From Strigamia acuminata (taxonomy: Eukaryota; Arthropoda; Chilopoda; Geophilomorpha; Linotaeniidae), in the NCBI GenBank assembly GCA_949358305.1, contig OX442315.1, positions 29,910,427-29,974,426 of the forward strand: a stretch of 64,000 nt of DNA, written 5' to 3'. Below are positions 47,101-59,529 of the stretch, piece after piece. The position numbers were made by a program, and so were the translations under genes. The notes below the pieces were generated by a model that was not told the origin of the DNA, made no database searches, and worked only from the letters and a program-made list of their open reading frames with translations. Every line of letters begins with the position of its first letter. Positions within the stretch are counted from its first letter, which is position 1.

Positions 47101-50100
47101 CGTCTATTTATTGCCGGACACATGCTCTAGCGATTGAGCTATGCAGGACTATACTCTTGTTCGACTCAAGAGGGTGCCCTTCTCCCATTGGCCGAGCCGT
47201 ATCACTGGTGTAGTGATCCAAAAATGTAGACCCAAACACCAGAAATGCATTCCAATGTGCAGACATTTTGTTTGTTATTCCAGAAAAAGCATCCAATAAA
47301 TAATTCAAAAATTGGGTTCGGTCCAGACCAAAAAACCGATAAACAGAACAAAAATGAGTTTTTGATTTATATGTTCATATAACTTTATTTCTTCAAAGGA
47401 AGTAACATTTATGGATATAAATAATCGAAATTATATTAACCTAAATGGTTATAGCAATCACAAATGATCATAAAAATAAAAACTACTTCTCCTAGTGGTA
47501 GTAATACAAACTTGAGGTAGGAGTAATGCGGCTCGGCCAATGGGAGAAGGGCACCCTCTTGAGTCGAACAAGAGTATAGGAGAAGTAGTTTTGATTTTTA
47601 TTTATTTTTGTGATTGTTATGACCATTTCATTTAATATAATTTTGATTTTTCTTATTAAAAAATGTTATTTCCATTTATGAAATATAGTTTTATGCACAT
47701 ATAAATGTAAAACTCATGTTTGTTCTGTTTATTAGTTGCTTTGTCTGGAAAGCATATAAATTTTGAAATTTTGGTTGTTACCTAGACAATCGATTACAAT
47801 GTCTGTACATTGTAATGCAATTTTGGTGTTTGGGTCTATTTTTTTTGGATCACTACACCAGTAAAATGGCTCGACCAATGGGATTTGGGGGCCTTTTTGA
47901 GTTCAACAAGAGTATAGAGTTTGGGGAAACTGCAATTTTTGAAAACCTCGGTTTTTTACACTTTTTCGGTTTTCCATTTTTCTAATTGAGTATGATGAAA
48001 TTAATCTTTTTAATTTGTAAATAAAAATCAGACATGATAAACAAGTTCTTTTTATTGTATTTTGTGATTAAATGTTTATAATTTTTGCAGATAATAACCA
48101 TTTAAAAAACCAAGAGCATTTACTGATTTATCTAATAAATGTGAATAAAGTTAAGTACCAAAATAACTACTCAACGAAAATGTCCTTTCTGCATATGTTT
48201 TATTCTAGAAAGTGCTTACTGCTTAATAGAAATGATTAAGGCTATTTGTTCTTTGACATTTTTTAAACATCTCAAAACGAATACCAGTAACTTCAATTTT
48301 TATACTAAGTACTCTTTTTTTTAAAAAAAAAGTTAATTAGCTGCTAAAATTAAATAAAAAAATACAATAAAAAACTTATTTATTATGACTGCTTTTTCTT
48401 TACAAATTAAATAGATTAATTTTATAATACTCAATTAGCAAAAATTATGAAAAACGAAAAACCGAAAACAGTAATTTACAGAACCGGTTTCGCGGTTTCG
48501 GATTTTCCTGAACAAACCGCCGTTTTCGGTCTCGGTTTAATCGCAATTCCAAACTCTACCCAGGACTCCCAAGTCACAAACTGAAATGCCTTAACAAACA
48601 GCAGAACAGTTGACATCTTGAACACAATTCCACCATCAGCCATTGGGGTTCACAAAATTCTAATAGTTAAACTTAAAACTCCTTGTGCTCTAAGCCGATT
48701 CATTTTTTCAACCAAAATTAAGAATAACACACTTATCATTATCTCTTTAATATAAATATAAATGCGACAAAGGGGCCCCTGATAGGTGGGGACCCCTAAG
48801 CAACTGCTTATTTTACTTATACGTAAATCCAGCCCTGACTGACGAGTAAGTAGGCAGTGGCATAGCGATGAGCGCAGCTGTTCCCTGGTGCAGTGTAAAG
48901 AGTGAACAATATGAACATGTCATTGCATGAACCAACATCTGCCTCCAAGACAATTTAATACCAGAATATTTTGAGTGTACGAAAATAAAGGAAAAATGGT
49001 TTCATTCGCTATTGGGGCTGTGATAAAATGACAGACCATTGGGAGTCAAAACTGAACATTTTATTTACTGCTGAAATATGCGGGGGGGCACCAAAATATT
49101 AAGTTTTGCCACTGGGCACTGCATACTGCATAGCCACTAGACTAATGAGTTTTCTGAAGTTGATGATATTTTAATATTAAAGCCTAAAGGATGATGAACA
49201 TATACGGTATCCGGAAGTAAATACAAGTGGTAGCCTCAATGGTCAAGTTTTCACCACACACACACTTCACACAAAACCTACCTTGACAATGGACAAAAGC
49301 TGAATGACTTAGCATATACGATTGATTTCATTTCTTTATTAAACAACTGCTCCTTGAAAGTTTTAAGATGGTAACCATTCCCGGAAATCTTAAATTGAAA
49401 CAACCCAACAGTAAACTTCCTCAACATTTTTCCTCACCGTCAACAAACCAAAAACACAATGTCGTCCTGAACTAATGACCTTTCAAAGAAATACAGTTAA
49501 GAAAAAAAGGAAAACAATCCCCATAGACACAGAATTTTCTCCTACCTGATGCAATACTCGCACTATCTTCCGCTAAAAGCACATCCACAGAATGTCTCTT
49601 ACTATAAGGACACAAAAAAAAGATATATTTGTCCATTCTGTGTGAAAACATCCTGAAAAAAGACCAACTTGCAGCCTCAGCAATCACAGAAATGAGTCAG
49701 TTTCCCTTTTCACACTTTTCTATCAGGGATGTGTGAAAATTTCACTTATCTACTCAGGAAATGGTCAAGAGAAAAGGCAAGAGGCACAAGGATTAAATAA
49801 AGAACGTTATTATGACTTGAAAATATTTTTTTAAACATAAACAACATCTGTTCATCACGTCACCCATCCCATTCAACATGGGAAAATCAAAACTGCAACA
49901 TCATCTTCAATTCCCATCTTGTCATGCAACCAAACAGTTGTACCTCACACAAAGGGTTTATTAGTTAATGATGCAATTAAACCCTAAATTGTAAATTCCT
50001 TTACACAATGAGTGATACATAAGTTAGGGTGTACACTTGATTTTTGTTTTTTTAAATATAAAAATTGATTTATTTCATTTCCAGAGTTCAAAGACACCAC

Positions 50101-53100
50101 CAAGCATCAACATCCCCAAACACTCCCCAGTCCCCACCCAAAACCTTTCACATAATCTCTCCTTTATCATTGTGATCCAAAAAATAGATTTTATTAGTTG
50201 CTAACAATAAACATGCAAATGACGTGCTGTTAAGAGTAAGACAAACTTTTATTTACACCCATAAATCATTTGCAAATAAAAAATTTCTCTAATTATGTAA
50301 TTAAGACCACCATTTCCGGTTTGTCTTATCAATAATTGACATCCTTTAACGTAAAAAAAATCAATTTAACACCCACCTGCTAAAACGAAACAAAAAATCT
50401 AATTTAAAATCCACAACAAACGAAAACCACGATATAGTCTTTTGTTCAAATCGGCCCTGAAATCTAAGGTCAGCAGGCTCCCGCCTCAAACCCCGACCTC
50501 AAGTCAGTGGCTATTGTGCAAGTGCAAGTTGAGTTGGTGGACCATACTAGACTAAGCCCGCAATTATATAGCGTATCGGGTTCAAGTACGAATAAATAGC
50601 AGATAAGAAAATGCATAATAGGACAGGAAGCTATGAAAATTATTCCTAATTAGGCCATCTAGTGACAGCAAACAGAAATCTTGCACGTATTGGGCCCATC
50701 TGTTCCATGTGCACTTGCCAGAATACAATTTTCTCATGGAAATGAGTTTCACCTCAACCAATTTCAGCATAAAATTAAGTGTGTGTGAAATATTCTTCTT
50801 CCTGTGCATCCTCTTATCCCATGAACTTTAATTACAATAAATTATTGTACATAAATGTAGTATTTATAATATATACCACAAAATCGTTGGGTCAGCAGGT
50901 GGTTTATGAACATGAGAATCTCGTGTTAATACTCTTGCTACTTTGTAGCATGTTATCTGCTAATTCTCGTGTTGTGTTCATTTAACACCGTTACAATTAA
51001 TTAAATACAAATACAAACAGTAAAAAATTCTATAACAACCACAGACACGAATTTTCGCTTTAAATTTAAATATTTCGCGCTTGTGTCACTACTCCATCAA
51101 ACCAAATACCAAGCAACCGGTTGACCATCACAACCACATTTTAAACCACAACTTTTAAGCATACAATCAAAACGAATGCTTGGATGTTGCTATTACATCT
51201 CCTGCGATCTACGTGCTGAGAAATTCTAAACAGCTACCATATGACAACCTTCATTTCTCTATTGCCAGTTCACCACCCAACCAAAACGCTATGGTAATTA
51301 AAAATAACACACAAATAACATTCCAAACTAAGTTAAAAATCATAAACATATATCTATCCACTTACCCAAACCTTTAAGAAGAATTTGGCACCTCCTTATA
51401 GCTCTATCCACATGCATGTCGATGCGCAGCGTGCATATCTATTCTCCAATTTGAAGTTTCATCTATCTCCCTCCCTCCTCTCCCTTTCCACTATCCTTGG
51501 TTCCCGCCCCCGCACCAAGGAACCACCACAAGGTGGAGGAGGAGGAAGAGGTGGATCCACCGAGTGGCCGCCACTGGCAAATGAGGTCAGTTTTGGCCAA
51601 GCCATGACGAAAAAATCTTGGCTTATCACATTAACAATGACGTCCATTTAACACATTTTTAACCTGGTTTCTTTTCAAATTTCAGTCGAATATTCATTCA
51701 CAGTGGAGAAATATTTTCTCTCAATCTTTTCCCCCAGTTCCCACTAATTTTATTTTTCCTCATTTTCAAAAAAAAAAATTAAAATTATTATTTTTTTTAA
51801 ATTCAAGGTTTTTATATTCATTTATTGGCCGATATTTTTCCTCATCCCACTGGCCAATGTGAAACATTTTCATTTCAGTCAAAGTGAGACAAATTTATGT
51901 TAATTAAGTTGCTTCATATTTAATCGTGAATGAAATAAGAACTCATTTTTCATCTTCGATAAGCCGAACTAATGTGAAATTATTCCTTCCTGCATTTCCA
52001 CTCGATAGCTGGCAGCACTTTTACTCTCTAAATTACTAATAACGTCCACAATTACAAACGACAACAAATCCTTATTTATTAACGTGCTAAATTAAAACAG
52101 TGCATTGATAATAATCTTATTTATTGACCATAAAAAGACAAAAAAAAATAATAAAATATTAGAGATATATATATAATAGTTAACCTATATCTTCCATTCC
52201 TGGCCAAAATGCAAACCGACATAAAACACTCCATTAAACGCGCATCCTGGCCCATATAAACAATCTATTTATATCTAAAAGGGCTCTAATAAATTCAATA
52301 TGGCTTTTCTGTGCCCATTTAAAAAAGAAATATCTACTTTTTAGTCTATATAAGTAAAATTGGGGGAAAAATGTTAAAAACTCAAAATCACCGAGTCAAA
52401 AGCAGTAAAGTAGTGAATTTATTCGAGATATCAAGTGAAAATAGGGTCAAAGTGCGACCACTGTTTATTATCCGAACCTAATTACATCTTTTCAAATTGT
52501 GATTTGATAATAACAGCACATCTCGCTTCACATACTTGAACTTTAACTCGCAGTCATAGCATCGATCCCCAATTACATCTTTATATCAAATACAAACAAA
52601 CGAAAAAAAAGAAGCCTTGCTTAGGTATTTAATTAAATTATTTTAACTGCGTTGTTGACCCGATAATTCATTTTACCAGACAAGCTACCCTTCGCAACCT
52701 TGATCCACCCACACGATGGTCCTTCCGCCGACACATTTGGACTTCTGGTGTATACATCAAGCAACGTACGTAAGTCGCCTCCCTCCGCCCATGCAACTAG
52801 AAATAGTGGCGCCAACTTTACCTGTTTCATTTGTTTTCTACATTTTTCTATCTCATATTCATTCATACATTCATTCATCCATTGAATTTTTTTTTAAAAT
52901 TCTACTTCGAACAATGGATGCCCATTTTGAATTTTAAAATTGTAGCAATTATTATTATTATTATTTATTTATTTTTGTTTTTATTTCAGATTTTTTTATG
53001 TATAAATAAAAGTTCCATTGCCCAAATTGTCCTCATTAATATTCAAGAAGCTGAAGACCTATTTTCAGTTTAGAAAAAAATAACAAGCCAAGGGCCAAGT

Positions 53101-56100
53101 GGAGTGACCAGTGGAAATTGTTGCAACACAGGGTGTGACTTTATAAATATAAATATCAAGTTTGTTTACCGTAATTCACATATGGGGATTCATATAACCC
53201 AAATCAGTAGGATAAAAAAAAATATAAACTTCTCATTTATATTTAAAAAAAAAAAAAATTGATTTCGATGTTCGTTGACCACATTTAATTGATTGGTGCC
53301 AAACTTGACCTCGCGTGTTGAAAATTCCGAATTTTCATTTTGGTTTTTGGGCTTGGTTTTAATTCGTTTGTTTCAGGATACTTGTGTGTGATTCATATCA
53401 TGTCAAACGTTTTGATTGACTGCATTTTTATACCACACTCTGAATGTTGCAATAATCTATCATTTTGCCACGTTATTTACTGGTCTTGCTCTCATTTTGA
53501 AATCAAACATTTCCAAGAAAAAAGAGACTAATTCAGCAACTTGTAACGAATAATTTGCATACCCGACATACAGAAATGGCAAGAAAGGAAAGGAAAGCAG
53601 ATATTCGTAGTATCACATGAAAATAACCAAAATGAGATCAATATGACAACTCGCACTTTGCAGTAAATTTATGGTTTAACTCCACCAGAATAAAGACCTA
53701 GATAAACACTAATCTGTATCAAATAACTGGATTTCTATGTTTCAGAAGCTTTTTTCCTAAAACATATTTCACGTTTTGGATTAAATCATAACTTCAAAAT
53801 GCCACTCGTGAAACTTAGACTTGAGTAACAAATGTATCAACATAATTTGATAAATTAAACAGGTTTGAAATGTTGAACTCTTTACTGTGTCTTCCCGATT
53901 TGTTAAGCCTACACTAATTATGTAACCTTTTTATAATTGCTTATCAAATTAGGTGACCACATGCCGGTAGTTTAAAAGCAAAAAAAAATTTACATCAGTA
54001 GTTAAATTAAAATTAGAAATAAAAATGGCGTTTACAGGTTCATTTATTAAACAATCTCTTATCAAATGTATGACAACCACTGTATGACATTATCAGACAA
54101 ATTATATGGACCGATTCATTCAACTCTTTGATTTAATTTACTTATATTTGCAATAAGATATTTTAAAATTATCTATGGATCAAATGTATATTGTAATGTG
54201 TAATGTTACATGAAGTAGTGCCAATAATACTTAATTTGACTAATGTTATGCTCCATCAACATTTAAAAATAAGTTATTCATCTGCATGTTCTCCTTGACT
54301 GCAGGTCTGCAACATAACTGCTACCACACGTGGTGGCAGCAGCACGAACTAAAAACCTCATTAGCAAATTTAAAAAAAATTGCGCGCTATTTTTTGAAAT
54401 GACGAAAAAATTCAAGCACTAAATTCCATTTTTTGCACACGAAAACACAAGTCTAAAATTGCTTATTGCACACAAGGGGGGCGTTATTTAAAAAAATCAT
54501 GTATTTGTTGAATTTATGGGTAAAACACAGAGATTTTTACAGTTTGATTTTGGCATCGAGTTACTGGGGCGCAGACAAAAATTTAAACGTTTTCTTGCTG
54601 TTTTTCTTGCTGCCATTTTTTTTAAATTTTTGCGCTGTGCTAAACAGGAAGCCACAGACTTGTGCCTGCAGAATCCGGGAGAATATTTGAACTCTGTTCA
54701 GTTGGATTTCATCGGGCGGATCTAGATCCAGCCAATCTAGATCCGTCAGTGTGAACATAGTATAACCCCCCGAGGGTCTAACCAACATTTCTAGAATTTA
54801 GTCATAGTTACTGATTCAACCACCAGCTGGCAGCATATTTTCATGAGACATTCCCAGCAAGGCTTTCCAGCATTTAATCCAGTGTGAAATGCCAAAATGA
54901 CCTTCTTAGGATTTTCTTCCATCACAGGTCAGTGGGAAGTTCAGAAAAAGTATTTCCCAAGAGAATAATTTTCCGCACACTTTCACATCCACAAACTCCA
55001 CTTCAGTATTAAAAACCAGACAAAAACAAAACAAAAAAGCAATATGGTCTAATGAAATTATCTCCACTCACTACTGTAATTTCAAATCCCATAATCAAAA
55101 TTCAACAAGAAAAACACTGAGTCATTCACCTCCTCTTTCCTATATATCCACTTTTACAAGAAGAAAGGAAACGGAAGCAACTTTTTCCCCTTAATAAAGC
55201 AAAACAAAGCGAATTAATAATGAATATTCAGTTCACTAAACAGAAATACAAACTGAATCAACCCCAGTTTCCCGTCTGAAAAACTTTCATTAATTATCTT
55301 GAAACTGCAGCTTTTATTGACCATGTTTGTACAGATTTGAAGTTATCCGACCAACTTTCACTAAGAAACTGTTCTGAAATACTCAACTCAGTTCCTAGAA
55401 CACCTTTGCGTAATTCTATCGCATACAAAATGCCCGCAACGTTTGCAAGTTCAATAGATCAGTGGGATTTCTCCAAGGAACTGAAGCAACAACAAAGTGC
55501 ACAAGTTAGGAAATTTAATCAGGGATTACACTCACTTCCCTCCTCCAACTTGAACTGCAGCACAACTGAACCATTTATTTTAGGTAATTCAAAAATCTCA
55601 TCACGAATTGTTTCAAAATTTAATTATTTTTTGACGATACGATTTATCTGCATTGAAATCAATGGGATTAAATCGGATTAGGTAAATATTTTATTCCGAA
55701 AAATTTAAATTGTAAATTTCAGTTAATTACACGCACTCAACCCCATTTCTCAATTTGATTTATCATTTTATTAGAGTATTAACTCAACTTACCAAGCGCT
55801 GAATATGCAATCAAAGTTTCCTCTCGCAATGAATGCGTCTCTGACAAATCCAGATCTTCGTCTTCCTCTAGAAGTGGGGGTGCCGGTGCTAATTCGTAGC
55901 CCCATTTCCTACGAAATGCTTGTCGACCGCCATCGAGACGAACTCTTGGCAAATCCAGAAATAAGTTTGAAGTACTAATCTATATAAAAATAATAATAAT
56001 AGTAAGTAAAGTTTAAAGAATAATTTTGTAATATTAAAAAAATATATAAATTGACCCATCAATTCGACATTGTTTGTACTCCATAATTTAAATAGTCACA

Positions 56101-59100
56101 CATTAAGGTATGAGAAAGAATTGTGTACAATAACATAGTAATGACCATGAAAAAACGTTATGAATAGCACTTGTAGATACGTATAAGTATTATTCATTGT
56201 GTACGTAATTAGAGGTTTCTGTCCCCCTACATGTGTACACAGAACACTACAGGAAATTCCTATGGAAATTGACATTTTCAAATGGTCAAAATTCTTTTAT
56301 TTTCAAACATTTTTTTTAAATTTTACTCCGAAATAATTTATTTCTCTTTCAACTTCAAAATCACCACCACCCCTCAAATTTACGACAATTTCGTAAGAAT
56401 TCAAACCTTCGCTTTTCATTTTTTCTCATTTTTTCTCATATTTTTTTAACTTAAAAAAATTAAAATTCCTTTAACGTTTTGCTTTTTCTTAATTTATTTC
56501 CCAAACAAAACCACCAAATTCTAAAAAACTAATTAATGTTTCATAAATAAACATGACCGCAATACACCTAATTATTTTTAATTGATTTTCGTTAAATAAA
56601 TCGTCCATTCTTTAATACCACCACTTTAATAACAACCACTGATCTACATAAGTGAAGCAAAACTATTAAAACGTGTATTAAATACTTAAAACCGGTCACC
56701 GACTTGTTCTTTAAAAATAAAAAAAACCAATTAAATGAATAAATAATGTAAATAAATCTTAATGCAATAAAAACCAAACAAGATCTACTGAAAATGGAGT
56801 AATCTACCTTCCTTCCAGTGCAGTATCGTAATTTAGCCCTTGGAATATATTGACATCTCGGCGCATCAACAAAAGCATCTCTCTTTTTATCAGATGAACA
56901 ACATCCACAAAACAAGGTATTCATTTTTCAAACCAATTACTGCTAAAGTGAGTGGGACTCTCCAGGGGGCAATGCAAAGAAACTACTTCGAATCACTTCT
57001 CAGACTCACACACCTGTAGTGTGGACCCCGGCAATTTATGATGACTACACTCTCTCATGGTCAAAAAGAGACAGGAAGACATTTTATCTACCTCTGCCCC
57101 CTTTCGGATGAAATGGTTGCTCTCGCTAGGGAATGCAAAGGTAACAAAAAAAGAAATAAATAAATATATACAACAAAAAATTGCTTTCCTGGCTGTAGGT
57201 TACAGTAGAAGAAAAACACTATGCAAATATTTTTTTTTTTGAAAAAAAAAATTCGGGTGGGTCGCCATACTCGCCAACGAGAAAAAAACTAAACATGATT
57301 AATGGAGAATGTTGAATAATTTTTTAACGCTAGTGCCATCTATGCGCTATTTATAGAACTATATCAGTTAAATTGCTGGAAATAACTGGTCCTGACCCAA
57401 TATTGAGTCTATATTTAATTCGCAAGGTCTTTGAATTGGCAAAAATGTCGGTTTCTTGTGTTTATTTATCCTTTATTTTATTTATATTCACTTGAAAAAA
57501 AATTTAATTTAATTTAAAAAAATTTAAAATTTAAAAAAAAAAAATTTTTTCCTCGCCCATTTATCTATTAAAACATTAATCATGTACGAAGAGGATGATT
57601 GGATAAATGATTAACAGTAGTTACAAATTAAATGTCAATGACTGCAACTCATAAATAACAACGCAGTCTGGGTCTTTTAATTTACAAAAGTTGAGCAATT
57701 AGTCGAAAGATGGCAGCACTTTCAGTCCTCCACAAATGTAATTAAAAGCAAAACAGCAGCCTCTTAATTAGTCATTTAATAGACCTTAACCTTAACCTCG
57801 ATATAAACAGAACAATCACTCCAGATTTCACTTAATTACTTCACTCATTGTACATAAACGCAAAGAGATCAGAAATAAACAGTGCTATCGTCTTTCTCTT
57901 ATCTCGAGTTTGCCTCACATTTCATATAATGAATACGGGAAGGGTAATAAGCGCACAATCGCAACAAGCAATTTCAGCAGCAGTAATGGAAGAGATAGAG
58001 GTTGCAATTTGCTGAAATGGAGTGCACGGAGTTCGTTTTATTACTCTTCTATATTATATTTCAGGGCTGCAAAGATGAATGACACCACACATTTCTTTTA
58101 TTAAAGCGACTTTTCTATCTTTACTGCCTTTTTAGAAAAGTAGAATGTACTTCTACGTTTTATAGAGTTAATTCCCACCGTGCGCGTGTAATCTCTGCCT
58201 TCAAAAGTGAATTCTTTATCTTTTATGCCTCGTGGGTCGAATGGTTCGACGGATGTGACGTTTTTATCATCATTTAAAAGTACTCAGCTCAAAAATACTT
58301 GGAACGTAAAACAAGAGTTGGGCTTAGGCGCCGACTTAAATAAAAAAGACAGTATGGCGTTGGGTCTCTTTTGCTTTGTATTTTTATATTTTGATGCTTA
58401 GCTTGGTCATGCCCACAATCTGCGTGACGACTTTGAGGACCCAACCTTGTATTTACACCCAGAACTGGGAAAACCACAAAAAAACCCAGTTGGAGGCGGA
58501 TGGCAGATGTTCTTTGATGGAAAATTGAAAGTAGTTCGCACTGTTCAAAACCAAACACCTTTTAGTCAACAACAAAAACTCCATAGTACCATGTAAACCT
58601 GAAAGTGAAATTTGAAAATAGAATTTTCACTTTTTTGAACGCACATTACTGATTATTTTTTTTATATATATAATTATCTATTATTATTTGTGGTTCGCAA
58701 GTTAGTATTAAACTATATAAGTCTCTACACCGAGCCTGCCATCTGATCCAGACGTTTTACGACACAATTAGCTGGTTAGAACTACTCATTCCCTGAGAGC
58801 CATCCATTAAAAGAAAAGATTAGGTCTACATGCAATTAACCATCACCCACCTTATGGTTGTTATAAGTGGGTTGTGAGGCGATGAAAGCGGGGAAAATCT
58901 GCAAATTATTAAGAATTCAAGGTTAGTAGTTACTACTTACTAATACAATATCCATTTCCAACCGTTATTATCTATACTATAATAAGTGCATTCGGAAATA
59001 GAAATATTTTCCCATCTTTGATAAAAAATTAAATGCTCAAAAATATTGAAAAATATTTCTATTTCGAAGTGCAGCAACAAAAATAAAATAAAGTAAATTA

Positions 59101-59529
59101 CAAACACAAATAATTTAGAAAAATGTAATTTTCATCTTACAAAACCGCAATATCCAACTTACACTCATCTCTTCACTCCTGTAATCAGTGAACATTTTAT
59201 TATTCTGCAGCAAAACGCAGAAATAAGGTTCCCATGTGACCAATGGCAGTTCATGTTTGACGGTTTTAGGAAAATGGCCTGGAATGAGCTCCTTATCTGC
59301 AAGTAGAAAACGATTCCACCATAAAAAAAAAAAAATTTAAAAATATAAAAATTACCATCCATATAGAAAAAAAAATCCAAATAAAATAAAAATAAAAATT
59401 CACATATAAAAACCAACCATCCGCAGGATTTAATAGATTTGGCCTCAAAGTACCCCGAGTCGCTTTAAAAACGGTTATTTTAGAGTACGGCAAGACCACG
59501 TGAATCAAATTATACCTCGTCTTATTCAT
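38199..59529 (-). CDS. raskol: SynGAP/DAB2IP/RASAL2-family Ras GTPase-activating protein
   Basis: A multi-domain GAP that accelerates GTP hydrolysis on Ras/Rap at membranes and synapses. Shared exons: 44297-44578, 42964-43070, 42431-42522, 42123-42344, 41963-42064, 41802-41900, 41607-41747, 41421-41535, 41290-41355, 40868-41223, 40651-40799, 40419-40585, 39306-40343, 39026-39195 and 38199-38394. In order: PH end ([43 protein letters not shown]), C2 ([17 protein letters not shown]), RasGAP with arginine finger in [13 protein letters not shown] and [13 protein letters not shown], a long Ser-rich disordered exon of 346 codons, and a C-terminal coiled coil. Candidate first exons start at 59529, 56924, 49651 and 45662. 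The longest version has about 1260 residues, the 45662 version 1131. The symbol follows the Drosophila homologue and is less sure than the family. Confidence 0.92.
38842..39195 (-). CDS. raskol: RasGAP alternative C-terminal exon (read-through form)
   Basis: Exon 39026-39195 normally splices at AG/GTACG to the last exon 38199-38394, which encodes the end of the coiled coil ([19 protein letters not shown]) and ends SNSSSC. If that donor is ignored, the frame stays open for another 60 residues to a stop at 38842-38844. The tail includes [20 protein letters not shown] and ends LTVTDV, a class I PDZ-ligand pattern. The tail DNA is less AT-rich than nearby introns. Confidence 0.55.
   Translation of the reverse strand, partial: YEHEIEELRRVMQDLQQKLSDAEMRLQEQESVHIRSESCAEFIQQQRDEEMRNVITRYDENNLHEQVLRSHANSTPLIHHALLVPNLTSDLVRPRSNSSGAAVSFSVKSKSLTVTDV
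44105..44280. repeat. A/T-only low-complexity tract
   Basis: Runs of AAAAATTT and TTTAAAAA next to the RasGAP exon at 44297; no other structure. Confidence 0.8.
45569..45662 (-). CDS. raskol: RasGAP proximal first exon
   Basis: ATG at 45662, 31 codons ([20 protein letters not shown] ...) plus one base, donor GTAGGA, phase 1 into 44297-44578. The upstream DNA carries ACCACGTGGT (45795-45804) and a half CRE at 45776-45781, consistent with a promoter. Confidence 0.65.
45663..45830 (-). promoter_or_regulatory. RasGAP proximal promoter candidate
   Basis: Palindromic E-box ACCACGTGGT (45795-45804) and CRE half site ACGTCA (45776-45781) within 150 bp upstream of the start at 45662. Confidence 0.4.
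45831..47151. other. RasGAP intron/5' region
   Basis: AT-rich with no exon recognised. At 46888 CAGGGATGTCCAA resembles one end of a hAT element, without a matching partner end. Confidence 0.4.
47154..47912. mobile_element. Nested or palindromic MITE with CTCTTGTTCGACTC termini
   Basis: Segment 47154-47574 has perfect 46-bp terminal inverted repeats (CTCTTGTTCGACTCAAGAGG at the left, its complement ending at 47574), each flanked by TA. Beyond it, 47577-47912 is a diverged inverted copy of the interior and left end, finishing CAACAAGAG/TA. The unit thus has three copies of the same terminus and a palindromic body with arms of about 340 bp. No protein is encoded. Confidence 0.75.
47915..49545. 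other. RasGAP intron with degraded repeat ends
   Basis: Contains a hAT-type terminus near 48780-48836 (complement starts CAGGGCTGGATTTACG and continues to AGGGGTCCCC) without a clear partner. No exon recognised. Confidence 0.4.
49546..49651 (-). CDS. raskol: RasGAP candidate alternative first exon
   Basis: ATG at 49651, 35 codons ([20 protein letters not shown] ... AEDSASIAS) plus one base, donor GTAGGA in phase 1, compatible with the shared exon at 44578. The open frame extends upstream of the ATG, so an internal exon with acceptor TTTTTTCAG is an alternative. Confidence 0.45.
49652..52676. other. RasGAP intron
   Basis: No supported exon. A GC-rich patch at 51510-51600 encodes poly-Gly or poly-Pro in either direction but has no convincing splice or start context. 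Confidence 0.4.
52677..52796 (-). CDS. raskol: Candidate RasGAP cassette exon, 120 nt
   Basis: Flanked by acceptor TTTCTAG and donor GTAAAA, phase 1 on both sides, so it fits exactly between 55793-55979 and 44297-44578. It encodes [19 protein letters not shown] then a stretch with [15 protein letters not shown], the latter reminiscent of a PH-domain first strand. GC content is clearly above the neighbouring intron. Confidence 0.6.
52797..55792. other. RasGAP intron
   Basis: AT-rich, with an ATT-type simple repeat near 52951-52975. No exon recognised. A sequence near 54710-54765 (GATCTAGATCCAGCC and GTGTTCACACTGACGG on the complement) looks repeat-derived. Confidence 0.4.
55793..55979 (-). 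CDS. raskol: RasGAP upstream shared exon
   Basis: Phase 0 in, phase 1 out. Encodes [38 protein letters not shown] and a Ser/Glu-rich end. Serves both the distal (59529) and cysteine-rich (56924) starts. Confidence 0.75.
56808..56924 (-). CDS. raskol: RasGAP alternative first exon with cysteine-rich N-terminus
   Basis: Starts [18 protein letters not shown] and ends RYCTGRK at a GTAGAT donor in phase 0, compatible with exon 55793-55979. The cluster CGCC close to the Met followed by lysines is typical of palmitoylated membrane anchors. Inferred as an alternative promoter; it could be an independent short gene. Confidence 0.55.
56925..58850. other. RasGAP intron
   Basis: No supported exon; includes an A/T-only tract at about 57495-57550. 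Confidence 0.4.
58851..58898 (-). CDS. raskol: RasGAP 48-nt exon
   Basis: A phase 0-0 exon of 16 codons ([16 protein letters not shown]), acceptor TTTGCAG and donor GTGGGTG. Being symmetric it could be skipped without frameshift. Confidence 0.65.
59163..59529 (-). CDS. raskol: RasGAP distal first exon and PH-like exon
   Basis: Exon 59418-59529 starts [17 protein letters not shown] and joins exon 59163-59296, which encodes [20 protein letters not shown] and DYRSEEMS, like PH-domain strands. Donors are GTTGGT (weak) and GTAAGT. They continue to 58851-58898 ([16 protein letters not shown]) and 55793-55979, then to the shared exon 44297-44578, all phases agreeing. More upstream exons are possible. 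Confidence 0.7.

Noticed and set aside
48849-49125. CAGTGGCA...GCCACTG pair resembling hAT TIRs
   Set aside because: Only about eight bases match and the flanking octamers differ.
51385-51651. GC-rich patch open on both strands
   Set aside because: Poly-Gly/Pro low complexity without convincing start or splice sites.
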